From contig CAIUMH010000038.1 in NCBI GenBank assembly GCA_903900235.1, positions 1 through 64,000 of the forward strand: a stretch of 64,000 bases of DNA. The letters are read 5' to 3'. The translations under genes and the position numbers were made by a program. The DNA comes from an uncultured Actinomycetes bacterium. GTDB lineage: Bacteria; Actinomycetota; Acidimicrobiia; Acidimicrobiales; RAAP-2. This document shows positions 1 through 8,067 of the stretch, in pieces (within the stretch, counting starts at the first letter, position 1; each line of letters opens with the position of its first letter). The notes beneath the pieces are model-generated. The model did no database searches and was not told the DNA's origin. It saw nothing but the letters and a program-made list of their open reading frames with translations.

Positions 1-23
1 CCGTAGGGTACCGCCACCGTCCA

Positions 24-283
24 ACCTCGCCATCTCGGGTTCCCTCCAGTGGGACCCGGAAGGCGATCTCTGATGTCTCGAGCCGTCGCCGCAGGACCCA
101 GTCCAAGCAAGCACAGGGCTGGCTCGCTTGTCCTCGCTCGGGCTGGATCCCCGGGGCACCCGCCGAGGGAGTGTTCGACGAGCCGGGGGAATCTGGGCCA
201 GCCCGGCGACGGCGCCCACTCCCGCCAGGAGTCCGGCCAGGGCCAGACCACTCTCAGCGTCACGCAGATGGGTGGAGGTGAAC
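24..283 (-). pseudogene. Degraded partial duplicate of the C-terminal part of the 2047-3225 reductase gene
   Basis: The stretch repeats, with few substitutions, the 3' part of the saccharopine-dehydrogenase-like gene at 2047-3225. Shared blocks include 'gacccggaaggcgat', 'tctcgagccgtcgccgcagg' and 'cgagccgggggaatctgggc'. Relative to the intact gene it has lost two internal blocks: about 55 bp after the 'cgccgcaggacc' block, and about 120 bp between two copies of a 'gctgRctcgctt' motif. Similarity fades after about position 283, so only a gutted C-terminal fragment remains and no long frame survives. The window starts just upstream, so whether more of the duplicate lies outside cannot be seen. 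Confidence 0.7.
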
Positions 284-520
284 GCCGGGCTTGGATGTCT
301 GGATCGATCCGGAACCCATCGATGGGCATTGTTCATGGCGGGGCGATGGCTCTCGCTGTCTTTCTCGAGGAGCCAGCAGTGATGGGGAACGAGTCACCTT
401 GATGCCATGGTGTTTGCACCGGCCCTCTGCTTGGGGGAGGATGCGGCGGGCACCGAGCAAGCGTCTTGGGAACGGTTGGTGCGCTTGAGTCCATCGTCAT
501 TCCAACGTCAGGGGAACCCA

Positions 521-829
521 ATGATCGAAGACGCAGCGGTCGCCGCACCAGAGGCCTACAAGGTGGTGTTCGAAAATGAGCGGGTACGTGTTCTCGAGTT
601 GCGCATGGAGCCAGCGGAGCGAACTGAGCCGCACGGCCACCCTGACATGGTGGTGGTGATGGTCGAAGGCGGAACCTTTCGGTTCGGTGGGCCCCATTCG
701 TCAAGCACCCCTGCCGATATTGAGATTCCCAGTGGGACCTTCAGTTTCCAACCGGCAGACCAGCACACGACCGAGAACATCGGTGGTGCCGCCGTCCACG
801 GCTTCCTTATTGAGCTAAAGGATTCCTGA
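521..829 (+). CDS. Small cupin-domain protein
   Basis: A 102-residue protein that fits a single cupin barrel. It has a histidine-containing first cupin motif (EPHGHPDMVVVMVEGG) followed by a second strand region (SGTFSFQPADQHTTENIG) that can supply the remaining metal ligands. I chose the ATG at 521 rather than the ORF-track ATG at 407 because the cupin fold starts here and the 38 upstream residues show no family features; a purine-rich 'caggggaa' precedes it. Such stand-alone cupins are typically small metal-binding enzymes or ligand-binding proteins, and the substrate cannot be read from sequence. It stands alone between the pseudogene fragment and a convergent secreted-protein gene. Confidence 0.6.
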   Translation: MIEDAAVAAPEAYKVVFENERVRVLELRMEPAERTEPHGHPDMVVVMVEGGTFRFGGPHSSSTPADIEIPSGTFSFQPADQHTTENIGGAAVHGFLIELKDS

Positions 830-964
830 GTTCTCTGCCGTTCGTGGCGGTGAGCGATGGCCAGAGGAAGTCGCCTTCGGCGCAAACGACCGACATCACT
901 GAAGCGTTGCTCTGGGGACGTTGATTGATGCGTGAACGATGCCTTGTTGGGTGCCCCTCCCAGT

Positions 965-1738
965 TCAGGGGCGCTCGCAGTGCCTCTCATACGAGTCGCA
1001 AAACAGCAAGTGGCCGCTATCGGCCAGCACGAGCATGCCTCCGGCCTTATACAACCTCGGTGCCCAGACGACGTAGTTGGGGTTTCCAGGAACCCGTCCT
1101 TTCAGCTCGAGATACCCCCTGCCAAAAATGCGAAGCCAGACGTTGGTTGCGTTGGGGATACCCGTCTGAAATACCACTGAATGATCGGCCACGCGGCGCT
1201 CAACGAGGTTCCCGTCGGCTTGCATCACAAGGTGGAAGAGGTGATTTTGAGACGAGAGGCGTTCTCCCGAATAGAGGTTCGACCGGTATCTCCAATCCAG
1301 TCGGTCATCAAGGGGAATTCCCTTAATCTCAGCCGTGCCGACCGAGTCACCCACGGCATTGACCGCCGTGACGGTGAAGGAAACGGGGGTATGCAGCGAG
1401 AGGCTGGGGAACCTATTGCCAGGAACGAACACGTGCCTGCACGCATCTCCACTGACGTGGACGCAGGTGGCCGAGGCCGCTAAGTCAACCAGCAGGACAT
1501 GGTCGCCATAGATCTTGTAGTGCGTCACCGGGGAACCCCCGTCGTAGCTCGGAGGGTTCCAGTGCAGATGAACGGCCTGATACCTGTCCGTGATGTTGAA
1601 TCCTGTCGGGGCATCAGGCGCAACAGCTGGGGTGCTCGCAGAGACCGCCGGGCTAGCGAACAGCAGTGCTCCACCGATCAACGACGCCGCAAGCAGGACC
1701 TTCGATCCCTCAGCGCGAATTCTCGTCACACGAGACAT
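965..1738 (-). CDS. Secreted fibronectin-III / bulb-lectin-like protein
   Basis: A 257-residue protein with a basic N-terminus, a hydrophobic core and an Ala-X-Ala-type cleavage region (signal peptide roughly residues 1-34). Residues about 40-125 read as a fibronectin type III domain (DAPTGFNITDRYQAVHLHW, then a PVSFTVTAVNAVG strand). The C-terminal half carries the bulb-type (mannose-binding) lectin signature 'LVMQADGNLV' and a second weaker 'GMLVLADSGHLLF' repeat. It is therefore probably an exported carbohydrate-binding or adhesion protein. No neighbour on the same strand is close enough for an operon. Base composition looks lower in GC than the flanking housekeeping genes, in keeping with an accessory locus. 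Confidence 0.55.
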   Translation of the reverse strand: MSRVTRIRAEGSKVLLAASLIGGALLFASPAVSASTPAVAPDAPTGFNITDRYQAVHLHWNPPSYDGGSPVTHYKIYGDHVLLVDLAASATCVHVSGDACRHVFVPGNRFPSLSLHTPVSFTVTAVNAVGDSVGTAEIKGIPLDDRLDWRYRSNLYSGERLSSQNHLFHLVMQADGNLVERRVADHSVVFQTGIPNATNVWLRIFGRGYLELKGRVPGNPNYVVWAPRLYKAGGMLVLADSGHLLFCDSYERHCERP

Positions 1739-2046
1739 GGTGCAACCCTTCCTTTCTAAGAATGTCGAACGACACCACTAGGCGGGTTCAATGGTGGAGG
1801 TCTTCTTGAGCAGTGACCAGCCAGGATCGGGACGCCAGCCCTCTGCTCGGGGGGTGCTGAGCGCCAGTGCGGCGATCCGCAGCCCTGACCTACCCCAACT
1901 CTGGTGCTCTCCGTTGACCACAGCCGCCCCACCTCGGCGTCGCGCTCTGATCACCCGTGACCTCGTGGCCCAACGTTGGGCTCCTGAATCACCGTCGCAC
2001 CCGAGGCATTACCGCTGATCGTCGATCTACCCCTGCGACTCGTTCA
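1739..2046. other. Intergenic region with no recognisable gene
   Basis: About 300 bp between two leftward genes. The ORF-track entry at 1791-2018 has an arginine/proline-rich composition typical of a shadow frame and no recognisable domain or ribosome-binding site. I see no tRNA, convincing terminator or repeat. The region presumably holds the promoter of the secreted lectin-like gene to its left. Confidence 0.5.
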
Positions 2047-3225
2047 TCACCCGACTTCGCCGCCTCGGATTCCCACCGGGAGGACCCGGAAGGCGATGTC
2101 TGATGTCTCGAGCCGTCGCCGCAGGACCGAGCCCATGGCCACGGCTGTCGTCACCTGACCCGACGTCGGGTTGAGATCGTCGAAGGCCAAGCACAGGGCT
2201 GACTCGCTGATCATCTTGGCCGTCTCCGAGTAGCCAGGGTCACCCCCGGACACCTCGGTGACAACCTGACGCCCCGCTGACTCGCCGAAGAAGCGGACCC
2301 GGAACCATGAGCTGGCTCGCTTGTCCTCGCTCGGGCCGGATCCCTGCGGCACCCGTCGAGAGAGTGCTCGACGAGCCGGGGGAATCTGGGCCAGCCCGGC
2401 GACGGCGCCCACGCCCGCCAGGAGTCCGGCCAGGGCCAGACCACTCTCAGCATCAAGAAGGTGGGTGTAGGTAAACGCCGGTCCATAGGCCGGAAGCGCA
2501 CGGGCCGAGTCGGCCACGATCTGCGGATCAATCGTCGGCATGGGAAGAGCCCATCGTCCGGTGTCGCTGCTGCGTCCGAGCCGTGGTGAACCGATCGTGA
2601 TGGTCCGGCCGGGGGTCGGCCCCTCGGATGCCAACCTCCGAGTTCGGGCCGATTTCGCCTGCTTCATCCGACTCATCGCCCCGAGCGCCGAGGCGAAGGT
2701 GCCGCCGGAGAAGGTCCCTGACATCCGCACATGGCCCCGCACGTCGATGGGCTGATCCCCTCCGAGCTGCTCGACCGTGAACTGGACGCCAAGATCGTGA
2801 GGGATCGAATCGAAGCCGCAGGCGTGGACCAGTCGAGCTCCTGATCCCACTGCGACCTCGTGGTGACGCAGGTAGGTCTCGTCAACGAACTCGGACTCGC
2901 CGCACAGGTCGAGGTAGTCCGTACCTGCGGCAGCGCAGGCGCCAACCACGGGATCGCCGTGCTCGGTGTAGGGACCGACAGTCGTGATCAGCACCCGTGT
3001 GGAATTGGCCAGCTGGCGCAGACCCACTGGATCGGTGGCATCGACCACCACTAGGCCGACCTCGCGTCCCAAGCTCGCCGCCACCTCAGCCAGCTTGGCC
3101 TCGCTCCGGCCCGCGAGGCCCAGTCGCGCCGATGGCGGCGCCGTCGAGGTCAGCCGTTCAGCAATCAGTCGGCCAGTGAAGCCTGTTGCACCCAACACTA
3201 CGATGTCGAACTCTCGGTCAGTCAT
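2047..3225 (-). CDS. Saccharopine dehydrogenase-like NAD(P)-binding reductase
   Basis: A 392-residue protein opening with a Rossmann motif typical of the saccharopine dehydrogenase family (VVLGATGFTGRLIAERL, then LGLAGRSEAKL), followed by 'CGESEFVDETYLRHHEVA' and 'GFDSIPHDLG', which are characteristic of the trans-acting enoyl-reductase/saccharopine-dehydrogenase-like branch found in mycobacteria. That branch acts on lipid or polyketide chains rather than lysine catabolism; the actual substrate here is unknown. The ATG at 3225 is preferred to the GTG two codons upstream because of a 'gggggaga' ribosome-binding site. It is divergent from the exporter at 3293, with a gap of about 67 bp. A broken partial copy lies at 24-283. 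Confidence 0.75.
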   Translation of the reverse strand: MTDREFDIVVLGATGFTGRLIAERLTSTAPPSARLGLAGRSEAKLAEVAASLGREVGLVVVDATDPVGLRQLANSTRVLITTVGPYTEHGDPVVGACAAAGTDYLDLCGESEFVDETYLRHHEVAVGSGARLVHACGFDSIPHDLGVQFTVEQLGGDQPIDVRGHVRMSGTFSGGTFASALGAMSRMKQAKSARTRRLASEGPTPGRTITIGSPRLGRSSDTGRWALPMPTIDPQIVADSARALPAYGPAFTYTHLLDAESGLALAGLLAGVGAVAGLAQIPPARRALSRRVPQGSGPSEDKRASSWFRVRFFGESAGRQVVTEVSGGDPGYSETAKMISESALCLAFDDLNPTSGQVTTAVAMGSVLRRRLETSDIAFRVLPVGIRGGEVG

Positions 3226-3292
3226 GACCACAGTCTCCCCCGGATCCTCGAGCGGTGGCGTGACACCTAGGCCTCGTCACTACGCTGTGGCG

Positions 3293-4810
3293 ATGACCTC
3301 CCCTGTTGTGGGCAACCACGTCCACGTTCCCGACCCTCGGCGATGGCGGGCCCTTGTGGTCATCGCCATCGCTCAGCTCATGGTGGTACTCGACGCATCG
3401 ATCGTCAACATCGCCCTGCCCGACGCCCAGCGGGAGCTCCACATCTCCGCTGCCAACCGCCAGTGGGTTGTGACTGCCTACACACTCGCGTTCGGTGGCC
3501 TCCTCCTCCTCGGCGGACGCATCGCCGACTACGCCGGCCGCAAGCGAGTGTTCGTGATCGGCCTGATCGGGTTCGCTGGAGCATCGGCCCTCGGAGGGTT
3601 CGCCCCCGACCAAGCCCTGCTGTTCACCGCCCGTGCTCTGCAAGGTGCCTTCGGTGCCATCCTCGCCCCTGCTGCCCTCTCGCTGATCTCGGTCACCTTC
3701 GTCGACTCGAAGGAACGAGCGAAGGCCTTTGGTGTCTACGGCGCGCTCTCGGGCGCCGGCGCCGCCATCGGTCTCATTGCCGGTGGCCTGCTTACGCAGT
3801 ACGCCTCTTGGCGCTGGTGCCTCTTCGTGAATATCCCCATGGCCCTGATCGCCGTCGCTCTGGCCATCCCCAACGTCCGCGAGAGCCGGATCCACGGCAC
3901 CACTCGCTACGACGTGCCCGGGGCACTGCTGTCGACGATGGGCTTCATCTCGCTGGTCTATGGCATCACCGAGGCTGCCAACCCGAGTCTCGGCTGGTCC
4001 TCTCCACGAGCCATCGGCTTCATCGCCGCCGGAGCCGTCCTTCTCGTCGCCTTCGTGGCCTTCGAGTCGAGGACCAGCAATCCCCTTCTCCCCATGAGCA
4101 TCCTGCTCGACCGGGTCCGCGGTGGTTCCTATCTGGCCCAGTTCCTCTTGGCCTCAGGTCTGTTCGGCATGTTCTTGTTCATGACCTTCTACTTCCAGGG
4201 TGTCCATGGCTTCAGCCCGGTCCGTGCCGGCCTGTGCTTCCTCCCCTTCTCCCTCGGCGTGGTCACCTCAGCCGGGGTCTCGAGCCAACTACTCCCTCGA
4301 GTTGGGCCTCGTCCGCTCGGAACCTTGGGGCTCCTCATGGCCAGCGGCGGCCTGCTGTACCTGTCGCGAATCACGTTTGACTCGAGCTACGTCTCCTCGG
4401 TGCTCCCGGCACTCATCCTGATGAGTCTCGGGCTCGGCGCCGTGTTCGTGGTGGTCTCCTCAACGGCACTGTTCAACGTGCCCTTCCATGAGTCCGGCGT
4501 GGCCTCGGCTGTGCTCAATACCACCCAGCAGATCGGGGGCTCGCTCGGCACGGCCATCTTCAACACGTTGGCGATCAGTGCCACCGCCGCCTACGCCATC
4601 GCCCATCCGTGGAGTGGTCCAACGTTGCCTCCCGGTGTCTCACCGCCCGACGCCCTCACCCATGGGTTCTCGGTCGCCTTCGAGCTCGGATCAGGCTGCA
4701 TGCTGGTGGCCGCCATCGTGTTCTTCACCCTGGTCAACGTCGATCGGCACCACCTCGGCCAGCACGATGACGTGGGTGAACCCGACGAGGATGAGGTGTT
4801 GAGCTCCTGA
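3293..4810 (+). CDS. MFS drug exporter, DHA2 (14-TMS, EmrB/QacA) family
   Basis: A 505-residue integral membrane protein. The first segment contains the DHA2 hallmark 'VVLDASIVNIALP', followed by the antiporter motif region (GGRIADYAGRKRVF) and motif C-like 'GALSGAGAAIGLIAGG'. Length and hydrophobicity fit 14 transmembrane segments. The ORF track extends far upstream to 2984, but that extension overlaps the divergent reductase in another frame and is not hydrophobic; the ATG at 3293 directly precedes the usual short cytoplasmic leader. Proton-driven export of hydrophobic or cationic drugs is the family role; the substrate is unknown. It converges on the NlpC/P60 gene. Confidence 0.85.
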   Translation: MTSPVVGNHVHVPDPRRWRALVVIAIAQLMVVLDASIVNIALPDAQRELHISAANRQWVVTAYTLAFGGLLLLGGRIADYAGRKRVFVIGLIGFAGASALGGFAPDQALLFTARALQGAFGAILAPAALSLISVTFVDSKERAKAFGVYGALSGAGAAIGLIAGGLLTQYASWRWCLFVNIPMALIAVALAIPNVRESRIHGTTRYDVPGALLSTMGFISLVYGITEAANPSLGWSSPRAIGFIAAGAVLLVAFVAFESRTSNPLLPMSILLDRVRGGSYLAQFLLASGLFGMFLFMTFYFQGVHGFSPVRAGLCFLPFSLGVVTSAGVSSQLLPRVGPRPLGTLGLLMASGGLLYLSRITFDSSYVSSVLPALILMSLGLGAVFVVVSSTALFNVPFHESGVASAVLNTTQQIGGSLGTAIFNTLAISATAAYAIAHPWSGPTLPPGVSPPDALTHGFSVAFELGSGCMLVAAIVFFTLVNVDRHHLGQHDDVGEPDEDEVLSS

Positions 4811-4829
4811 GCCCTGCTCGGCGGCCACG

Positions 4830-5921
4830 CTAGGGAGCGGTCACCCGTCCGAATCCGGCGAGATCCTTCCAGAAGATCGAGTTGAGCTGAACCAGAGACC
4901 CTGCGTGCGGGGCGTCGATCATGATCCCGTTGCCGACATAGATGCCGACGTGACCGATGTCGCGCTCGAAGAAGACGAGGTCGCCCGGCTGGAGGTCGGT
5001 GAACGAGATCCGAGTCGTTGCCGCGAACTGATCCTTGGCCACCCGAGGCAGGGTGACCCCTCCTGCCGACCATGCCTGTTGGACCAGCCCCGAGCAGTCG
5101 AAGGCCGTAGGACCGGCGGCCCCCCAAGAATACGGCTTGCCGATCTGATCGGTGGCGAACGTCAGTGCCGCTGGCGCACCGGCGAGGACGCCAGCAGGGT
5201 CCACCACGCCCTTGGGAAGCCCCAGACTCCCGGCCCGGAGCATCCTGGCCACCCCTGAGTCTCCAGCGAGCTCGAGCTGAGCCAAGGCCGCCTTGGTCGG
5301 GCCATCGATGGTGGCCAGCGTGACGAGTAACTCCGCCTCGCCGGCCCGGGCCTGATGCAGGGCCTTGGCCGCTACCCGCCGATGTGACGCCGCGGTGGCC
5401 TGGTTGGCGATCGCCTGCTCACTGGCAGTCCGGCGAAGGTTCCGGAGCCATTCGAGTTCGGAAAGCTTGGCGGCCAGCCCTTCACCCACCACAGCGCCAT
5501 AGGCTCGAGATATCTGCTGGACGTTGGCCGCCGACGGACTCATGAACTGCGCAAGTGCACCCGCATGGATGTCGCTACCGACATAGGCCCGAATCACCAG
5601 CCGCTGCGCCTGATGACGCAGGTCACGGTAGGCCCCGGCGGTGGCGGCCAACTGGCCCGCAGCCACTCGAGCGGCCGTGGTTGCAGAGTGTGCAGCTTGG
5701 GTGGCGCGCAAATACTGGGCATCGAGCCGATCGAGGGTCGTCGTCATCGCCCGGATCCGACTCAGGAGGTCGCTTGCGGCGCGCGTCTGCGCCACCGTTG
5801 GTTGAGGCGGGGGTGCCGCGGAGACTGCGGTCGCAGGAACGACCACCAGCCCTCCGGCCATCACCCAAACCAGAGCACGTTGAGCCCAAGCGGTCAGGAG
5901 CGGCGTTCGGACTCGGCACAT
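4830..5921 (-). CDS. Secreted NlpC/P60 peptidoglycan endopeptidase with coiled-coil N-terminus
   Basis: A 363-residue exported protein. Residues 1-36 form a signal peptide ending in VSAAPP. Residues about 40-210 are alanine-rich and predicted coiled coil, as in RipA- and CwlO-type hydrolases where this part binds FtsEX or masks the active site. The C-terminal NlpC/P60 domain carries the catalytic Cys276 (FDCSGLVQQAW), His324 (DIGHVGIYVG) and His339 (DAPHAG). Members cleave D-Glu-mDAP stem-peptide bonds during growth or septum splitting. It is probably monocistronic. A 14-bp palindrome lies about 45 bp upstream of the start. Confidence 0.85.
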   Translation of the reverse strand: MCRVRTPLLTAWAQRALVWVMAGGLVVVPATAVSAAPPPQPTVAQTRAASDLLSRIRAMTTTLDRLDAQYLRATQAAHSATTAARVAAGQLAATAGAYRDLRHQAQRLVIRAYVGSDIHAGALAQFMSPSAANVQQISRAYGAVVGEGLAAKLSELEWLRNLRRTASEQAIANQATAASHRRVAAKALHQARAGEAELLVTLATIDGPTKAALAQLELAGDSGVARMLRAGSLGLPKGVVDPAGVLAGAPAALTFATDQIGKPYSWGAAGPTAFDCSGLVQQAWSAGGVTLPRVAKDQFAATTRISFTDLQPGDLVFFERDIGHVGIYVGNGIMIDAPHAGSLVQLNSIFWKDLAGFGRVTAP

Positions 5922-5963
5922 CGGACCATCAGTCTCACAGCCAAAGGTGAACGTCGTCGGGTC

Positions 5964-5977
5964 AGGAGATATCTCCT
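5964..5977. promoter_or_regulatory. 14-bp perfect palindrome upstream of the NlpC/P60 gene
   Basis: AGGAGATATCTCCT is a perfect palindrome in the short gap between the GH79-like gene and the start of the wall hydrolase. Two direct copies of GGTGAAC flank it. The layout would suit a dimeric repressor or activator of the hydrolase gene, but no regulator is named by the sequence. Confidence 0.3.
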
Positions 5978-6003
5978 AGGCAACACCTGGGTGAACTCTC
6001 CGC

Positions 6004-7371
6004 CTACTGGCCAGAGAGCACCTCGATGGTCTGGGCTGGAAGCTTCGAGTGGTCGAGGATCCCATCGGACGGGATCGTGACCACCAGGTCCGGCACTGTC
6101 GTGGCCTCAAGGTCGGGCACCGCAAGGGTGGTCATCGACGTCACCCTGGTGGGTCCGCCGGTGATGCGCAGATCGGCGATATCGGTGGCGGTGGTGTTGG
6201 CCAAGACCAGGCGGCGGCCGCCTCCAGGCATACCGATGGCCCATGCCGACACACCAGGCGGCAGAGCTCCGGTGGTGGTTCGGATGCGCAACAGCCTGCC
6301 CCCTTCCAGGCCGGCCACCAGTTGGAGCCCGCTCATGATCGGCGTCCGGCTGAGCAGCTGGGGGGTCTGCGAATCTGATGGGCAGAGCGGTGAGTAGGTC
6401 TGACAGCGAAGGACATTGGTCTGGATACCCACACGGACCACACCACCGCTGGCCGCGGTGAGCAGGGCCCGAACCACCCAGAGTGCCGAGGCCGCCTGCC
6501 ACTGCACTGGAGCGGTCGAACCACACGAGACCGAGTTGAACTCATCGAGTGCGACCGGGATCCCGAGCACATCGGCCAGGCTGTGATCATTGGCGATGGC
6601 TGCGGCCTCTCGGGCAAGGGATCGATCCGAGAGCAGCGCCGAGATGCGCACACCCTTCTTGCCGCAGTCGGAGAAGGGGTAGAAGTGGTCACCGAACTCA
6701 GACAGACCCGCCGACACCCTTGGAGTCGCCAACAGCTGGTCGTACCAGGCGGGGAGATAGGAGTCGGGGCCGGTGAACCGCGTCCCTCGGGACCGAGCGA
6801 GGATGGCCCTCCGGACCGCTGACCATCGTTGGGCGTATTGCTCGAACGACATCGGGTTCCGATACATGTAGGTATAGAGCTCGGGCTCGTTGCCCAGATG
6901 CACGTTGCGCAGCGATGGGCCAAGGATCTTGGTGGCAGCCACCACCTCGTCGGCGGCTCTCGCTGGGTCGTCGTGGTAGAGGTTGATCGCGAGGTCGACC
7001 TTCCAGCCGGTGGCGGTCGCTAGTGCGGCCACCGTGCGGAGCTTGTCCGGGGTGATGGTCGCTGTGGCCCATGCGGGTATGGGGTCGTCGGGCTTCCGCT
7101 GCCAGACCGTGGAGCGGTCGGCTGACGACCCGGCGAAGGTTACGACGCCGGGCCCAAGTGCCAGCATCTCGTCGACCATGTTCGACACTGACGGGTCAAA
7201 GGCTGCCGAACCCATCGTCGAGGCCTCCACGGACAGGCCGAGGAACCCTTCGGGGATGGCGCCCACCGGACCGCGGACATCAAGGGTGATCGGCGAACTC
7301 GTGGCCCCCGCTGGCAACCCCGCCCCCATGGATGCCGCAAGCAGCAACATCACCACGATGCGACGAACCAT
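6004..7371 (-). CDS. Secreted GH79-like glycoside hydrolase (beta-glucuronidase/heparanase type)
   Basis: A 455-residue exported protein. A signal peptide (MVRRIVVMLLLAASMGAG) defines the ATG at 7371, so the 35 extra residues of the ORF-track call are rejected. The central TIM-barrel part shows 'NVHLGNEPELY', where the NEP glutamate is the expected acid/base, and 'VALDEFNSVSCGS', whose glutamate matches the GH79 nucleophile motif (E-x-N-S). The C-terminal part is a beta-domain. GH79 enzymes cleave beta-glucuronides of arabinogalactan or glycosaminoglycan type; the exact glycan cannot be told. It lies behind and on the same strand as no close partner; the next gene left encodes a wall hydrolase. 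Confidence 0.65.
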   Translation of the reverse strand: MVRRIVVMLLLAASMGAGLPAGATSSPITLDVRGPVGAIPEGFLGLSVEASTMGSAAFDPSVSNMVDEMLALGPGVVTFAGSSADRSTVWQRKPDDPIPAWATATITPDKLRTVAALATATGWKVDLAINLYHDDPARAADEVVAATKILGPSLRNVHLGNEPELYTYMYRNPMSFEQYAQRWSAVRRAILARSRGTRFTGPDSYLPAWYDQLLATPRVSAGLSEFGDHFYPFSDCGKKGVRISALLSDRSLAREAAAIANDHSLADVLGIPVALDEFNSVSCGSTAPVQWQAASALWVVRALLTAASGGVVRVGIQTNVLRCQTYSPLCPSDSQTPQLLSRTPIMSGLQLVAGLEGGRLLRIRTTTGALPPGVSAWAIGMPGGGRRLVLANTTATDIADLRITGGPTRVTSMTTLAVPDLEATTVPDLVVTIPSDGILDHSKLPAQTIEVLSGQ

Positions 7372-7475
7372 GGCCGAAGGATAGAGGCGGATGGTTGAGA
7401 ACCCGGTGCAGCCCGCGACCACCCTTCGTCCCAGCCGCGTCGTAGGGTTGGGGCTCAAGCGTTGGAGGGTTCGCA

Positions 7476-8018
7476 ATGTCTCATCTCGTGGTCGCTGGCC
7501 TAGTCGGTTTCATCGGTGCATTCCTCGGACTGATGGCGGCAGCCACATTGGTCTTTTTCTGGGCCAAGAAGCGTCTCGTGATGGTTCAAGCTCGACTGCT
7601 CACCCGGGTCGCTGCTGGCGATGTTTCCTGGCGAAGCCTCGTCGCCGCCCTCCGGATCCGCCGCCACGCGGTGACCATCGCCATGGTTCGTCGACAGCTG
7701 CTTCAAGACGCCAACCGTGCCTCCCTGGCGGTTGCGGAGGCAGAGCGCCTTGGCGTTGCGGGCGATCAGATGGGCATGGAGGCCGCCACCTTGACAGTGG
7801 CCGCCCGTGACCTCGATGCCCATCTTGGAAGGATCGCCACTGCTGGCATCGATCCGGTCCTCTTCGCTCGGGCCGGCGACCTCGGCATCGCTGCCCACCG
7901 CCTCCAGCGCGACGCCGAGCGGCTCGCCGGGCGGGCGGCTAGCGCTGGCGTTATCCGGCCGACACAGCCGACCGGACCGGATGATCACGGACCGTTCCGT
8001 CACCCCAGCCTCGGCTGA
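7476..8018 (+). CDS. Conserved hypothetical protein with N-terminal membrane anchor
   Basis: A 180-residue protein with one N-terminal transmembrane helix (LVVAGLVGFIGAFLGLMAAATLVFF), then a basic cytoplasmic segment and an alanine-rich helical region (about residues 75-160) likely to form a coiled coil. I recognise no catalytic motif. It is divergent from the GH79-like gene and about 50 bp upstream of the phosphoesterase gene, so it may be co-transcribed with it. Function is unknown. Confidence 0.55.
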   Translation: MSHLVVAGLVGFIGAFLGLMAAATLVFFWAKKRLVMVQARLLTRVAAGDVSWRSLVAALRIRRHAVTIAMVRRQLLQDANRASLAVAEAERLGVAGDQMGMEAATLTVAARDLDAHLGRIATAGIDPVLFARAGDLGIAAHRLQRDAERLAGRAASAGVIRPTQPTGPDDHGPFRHPSLG

Positions 8019-8067
8019 GGGTTCTGCCGTCGATACGCTGCTCCACGACAGGATCCACGGGGGAAGT

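Noticed and set aside
1791-2018. 75-codon ORF in the gap before the reductase gene
   Set aside because: Arg/Pro/Ser-rich without RBS or recognisable domain; no support beyond being open.
5922-6003. Possible cyclic-di-AMP (ydaO) riboswitch before the NlpC/P60 gene
   Set aside because: The gap is only about 80 bp and lacks the conserved ydaO core; only a palindrome is visible.
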